DNA of 8,740 nt from NCBI GenBank assembly GCA_021793875.1, contig JAJYRX010000051.1, positions 1 through 8,740 of the forward strand, in the 5' to 3' direction. Positions 6,852 to 8,740 of this stretch are shown here, one piece after another (position 1 is the stretch's first letter; every line of letters starts with the position of its first letter). Below the pieces are notes generated by a model. It was not told where the DNA came from. It searched no databases and worked only from the letters and a program-made list of their open reading frames with translations. The stretch is from Pseudomonadota bacterium (lineage in GTDB: Bacteria; Pseudomonadota; Gammaproteobacteria; Burkholderiales; Burkholderiaceae_B). The translations under genes and the position numbers were made by a program.

Positions 6852-8171
6852 ATTTAGAGCAGCCTCGACTTCTGCCACCAAACTAGCAGGAAAGCTGCAA
6901 ACTTGTATACCCTCAATGCTAATAGCTGCAGTGTTATCTGTAACCGATAACCACTGCTGATCTAGCCCTTGCTGCAAAATGCGCATTAAATAGCCTGCTT
7001 GTTTGGGGTCGTCAAACTCGTTTGATAGCAATAACTCCTTGCCTTGCTCGTCTAACAACCTGAAACGAAACACGTTGCCATCACGAAAACTGACAAACCT
7101 TGGTTGTTGACCAGCAGGCCTTTTAGCTTGTGCAGCACTTGTGGTGTTTGCTACCTGCGTAAAATTAACCAGCCCTACTGCCTCACGAATTTGTTCCATA
7201 AAGGGCGTGGCAATTTGGCGAGCCTTACGAGCACCTTCTAGTAAAACATCTTCTATGTAATCCGGACGGGCAATAATTTCATTATATTTTTCACGCATTG
7301 GGCCTATTTCAGATTCAACTAGCTCGTACAATGCTTGCTTGGCATCGCCCCAAGACAAACCTTGGAGCAGCTGCTCACGGAACTGGCTAGTTTGTTCTGG
7401 GCTGGCAAAAGCCTGGTATATGCTGAATAAATGAGAGCTATCGGGGTCTTTAGGTTGACCAGGTTCACGAGAATCAGTAATTATTTGATTAATTACTCGT
7501 TTTAATGATTTTGATGTGCTTTCAAACAACGGAATAGTATTGTCATAGCTTTTTGACATTTTACGGCCGTCTAGGCCAGGTAAAGTTGCTACTTTATCGT
7601 CTACAAATGCTTCTGGCAGTGTGAATATATTCTCACCTTTACCATACATATGGTTGAACCTTTGAGCTATGTCGCGTGCCATTTCAATATGTTGAATTTG
7701 GTCTCGTCCAACAGGCACTGTATGTGCATTAAACATAAGTATGTCAGCAGCCATTAGCACAGGATACGAAAACAAACCCATGCTGATGCCAAAGTCTGGG
7801 TCTTGTTTTTCCTCAAGGTTTTGGTCTACAGCAGCCTTATATGCATGCGCACGGTTCATTAAACCTTTTGCTGTTACGCAGCTAAGTATCCAGCTAAGCT
7901 CTGGAATTTCTGGTATATCGGATTGGCGATAAAAAGTGGATGTGTTTGGATCAAGCCCAGAGGCAATCCAGGTTGCCGCAATTTCTAGACGTGAGCGTGA
8001 TACCCTGCCTGGATTGTCACATTTTATTAGAGAGTGGTAATCGGCCAAGAAATAAAATGCATCGGTATCTGGACCTGCATTAACCTGTATGGAAGGCTTT
8101 ATAGCACCCGCATAATTTCCTAAGTGGGGTGTGCCCGAAGTTGTTATACCTGTTAAGACTCGCTTACTCAT
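6828..8171 (-). CDS. trpS: Tryptophan--tRNA ligase with C-terminal YegP-like extension
   Basis: This class I aminoacyl-tRNA synthetase activates tryptophan and loads it on tRNA(Trp) in the cytosol. It has 447 residues. The ATP-binding HIGH-type motif is PHLGN (15-19), GRDQIQH (155-161) contributes to the active site, and KMSKS is at 204-208. The catalytic part ends near residue 340. After a linker rich in Ala, Gln and Thr, residues about 358-440 form an extra domain (RFVSFRDGNVFRFRLLDEQG) like the YegP/DUF1508 fold. This extension occurs in the roughly 450-residue TrpS type that I recall from Pseudomonas and Bordetella, so it is not a new fusion. A GGAAAT binding site (8177-8182) lies 8 nt before the ATG. 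The gene follows zapE by 20 bp and is probably co-transcribed with it. Its end overlaps tex tail to tail by 24 bp. Confidence 0.97.
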   Translation of the reverse strand: MSKRVLTGITTSGTPHLGNYAGAIKPSIQVNAGPDTDAFYFLADYHSLIKCDNPGRVSRSRLEIAATWIASGLDPNTSTFYRQSDIPEIPELSWILSCVTAKGLMNRAHAYKAAVDQNLEEKQDPDFGISMGLFSYPVLMAADILMFNAHTVPVGRDQIQHIEMARDIAQRFNHMYGKGENIFTLPEAFVDDKVATLPGLDGRKMSKSYDNTIPLFESTSKSLKRVINQIITDSREPGQPKDPDSSHLFSIYQAFASPEQTSQFREQLLQGLSWGDAKQALYELVESEIGPMREKYNEIIARPDYIEDVLLEGARKARQIATPFMEQIREAVGLVNFTQVANTTSAAQAKRPAGQQPRFVSFRDGNVFRFRLLDEQGKELLLSNEFDDPKQAGYLMRILQQGLDQQWLSVTDNTAAISIEGIQVCSFPASLVAEVEAALNLIASSHS

Positions 8172-8176
8172 TAAAA

Positions 8177-8182
8177 ATTTCC
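8177..8182 (-). promoter_or_regulatory. trpS ribosome binding site
   Basis: On the minus strand GGAAAT precedes the trpS ATG with 8 nt between GGA and the start. This fixes the start at 8171 and shows trpS has its own initiation signal in the 20-bp gap after zapE. The gap is too short for an obvious separate promoter, although one could lie in the end of zapE. Confidence 0.6.
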
Positions 8183-8191
8183 ATATAAGGT

Positions 8192-8740
8192 TTAAAGTTC
8201 TACTGCCTGACGACGCTCGGCCTGCAAATATTCCTTGGACTGCATCTCTACTATGCGCGATACCGTACGATGAAACTCACCCGACATAGGGCCTTCTGTG
8301 TATAACTCATCAGCCGGACATTCGGCAGACATTATCAGTTTTACTTTGTGATCGTACAAGACGTCAATTAGCCAAGTGAACCTACGTGCTTCTGAAGCAT
8401 GTCGCACCCCCATACGAGGCACGTCAGACAAAACCAATGTTTTAAACTTCGCAGCTAAACTCAGGTAATCGTTTTGGGACCGCGGACCGCCACAAAGAGT
8501 ATCAAAGTCAAACCACACTATCTCTTCGTCTAAAGCAACTGTTTGCAGCTTACGGTTTTCTACCTCTAGACTAGCTTTATAAACCGGAGAGTTAGAAAGC
8601 CTTGCGAATATGTTTTTTATTTCTTCGCTGGTTTCATTATTCAGTGGCTGCAAATAAGCACGCACAGAGCTAAGAGTTTGGCGACGATAATCGATACCGG
8701 CATCTACATTTAGTACGTCCATACGTTCGTATATAAGGTC
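8192..8740 (-). CDS. zapE: Cell division-associated ATPase ZapE (AFG1-like), 3' part
   Basis: The visible 182 codons are the C-terminal half of a ZapE/AFG1-family P-loop ATPase. In E. coli ZapE (about 375 residues) associates with the FtsZ ring during late division. The reading frame is open to the window edge (DLIYER before MDVLNVDAGIDYR), and the Met at 8722 sits inside a conserved family block, so it is not the start. The Walker A and B region lies outside the window. Recognisable C-terminal blocks are VDAGIDYR, WFDFDTLCGGPRSQNDYL, LVLSDVPRM, ARRFTWLIDVLYDHKVKLIMSA, ELYTEG and FHRTVSRIVEMQSKEYL. The C-terminus is complete at the TAA. trpS begins 20 bp downstream on the same strand. Function beyond family membership cannot be judged from this part. 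Confidence 0.93.
   Translation of the reverse strand, partial: DLIYERMDVLNVDAGIDYRRQTLSSVRAYLQPLNNETSEEIKNIFARLSNSPVYKASLEVENRKLQTVALDEEIVWFDFDTLCGGPRSQNDYLSLAAKFKTLVLSDVPRMGVRHASEARRFTWLIDVLYDHKVKLIMSAECPADELYTEGPMSGEFHRTVSRIVEMQSKEYLQAERRQAVEL

Noticed and set aside
7080..7150. TrpS C-terminal extension as a novel domain fusion
   Set aside because: TrpS proteins of about 450 residues with this YegP-like tail are a known form in several proteobacteria.
8720..8722. ATG at 8722 as the start of a short 176-residue protein
   Set aside because: The frame stays open to the window edge, and the residues around the Met match an internal ZapE block, so this is a partial gene.

Overview
The window is a densely packed piece of bacterial chromosome carrying seven housekeeping genes. 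It most resembles a betaproteobacterium of the order Burkholderiales, probably Alcaligenaceae-like. The reasons are the divergent bamD / rluD-pgeF arrangement, a TrpS of the form with a C-terminal YegP-like extension, and the close match of BamD, YoaA, Tex and ZapE to proteobacterial families. The placement is from memory of family sequences and gene order, not a search. Base composition is about mid-40s % GC by eye. That is low for this order, and together with the gene overlaps it suggests a compact, somewhat AT-shifted genome.

Layout from left to right: pgeF (minus) and rluD (minus) overlap by 13 bp and read away from bamD (plus) across a 49-bp divergent promoter gap. bamD then runs tail to tail into yoaA (minus), with a 14-bp overlap of the coding ends. 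yoaA and tex (plus) diverge from a gap of about 77 bp. tex runs tail to tail into trpS (minus) with a 24-bp overlap. trpS lies 20 bp downstream of the 3' part of zapE (minus), whose 5' end is outside the window. No stretch over 80 bp lacks a gene. No tRNA, rRNA, insertion sequence, CRISPR array or phage remnant was seen.

The genes serve separate core functions: nucleoside/peptidoglycan quality control (PgeF), 23S rRNA pseudouridylation (RluD), outer-membrane protein assembly (BamD), DNA repair helicase (YoaA), RNA-binding transcription and translation factor (Tex), tryptophan charging (TrpS) and a division-associated ATPase (ZapE). They look like ordinary neighbours, not a dedicated system. 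I found no sign of a previously undescribed system. The points most worth a second look are a 16-bp perfect palindrome inside the start of rluD next to the divergent promoters, a probable C-terminal truncation or frameshift of PgeF at the window edge, and a Tex that ends right after its S1 domain where it meets trpS.
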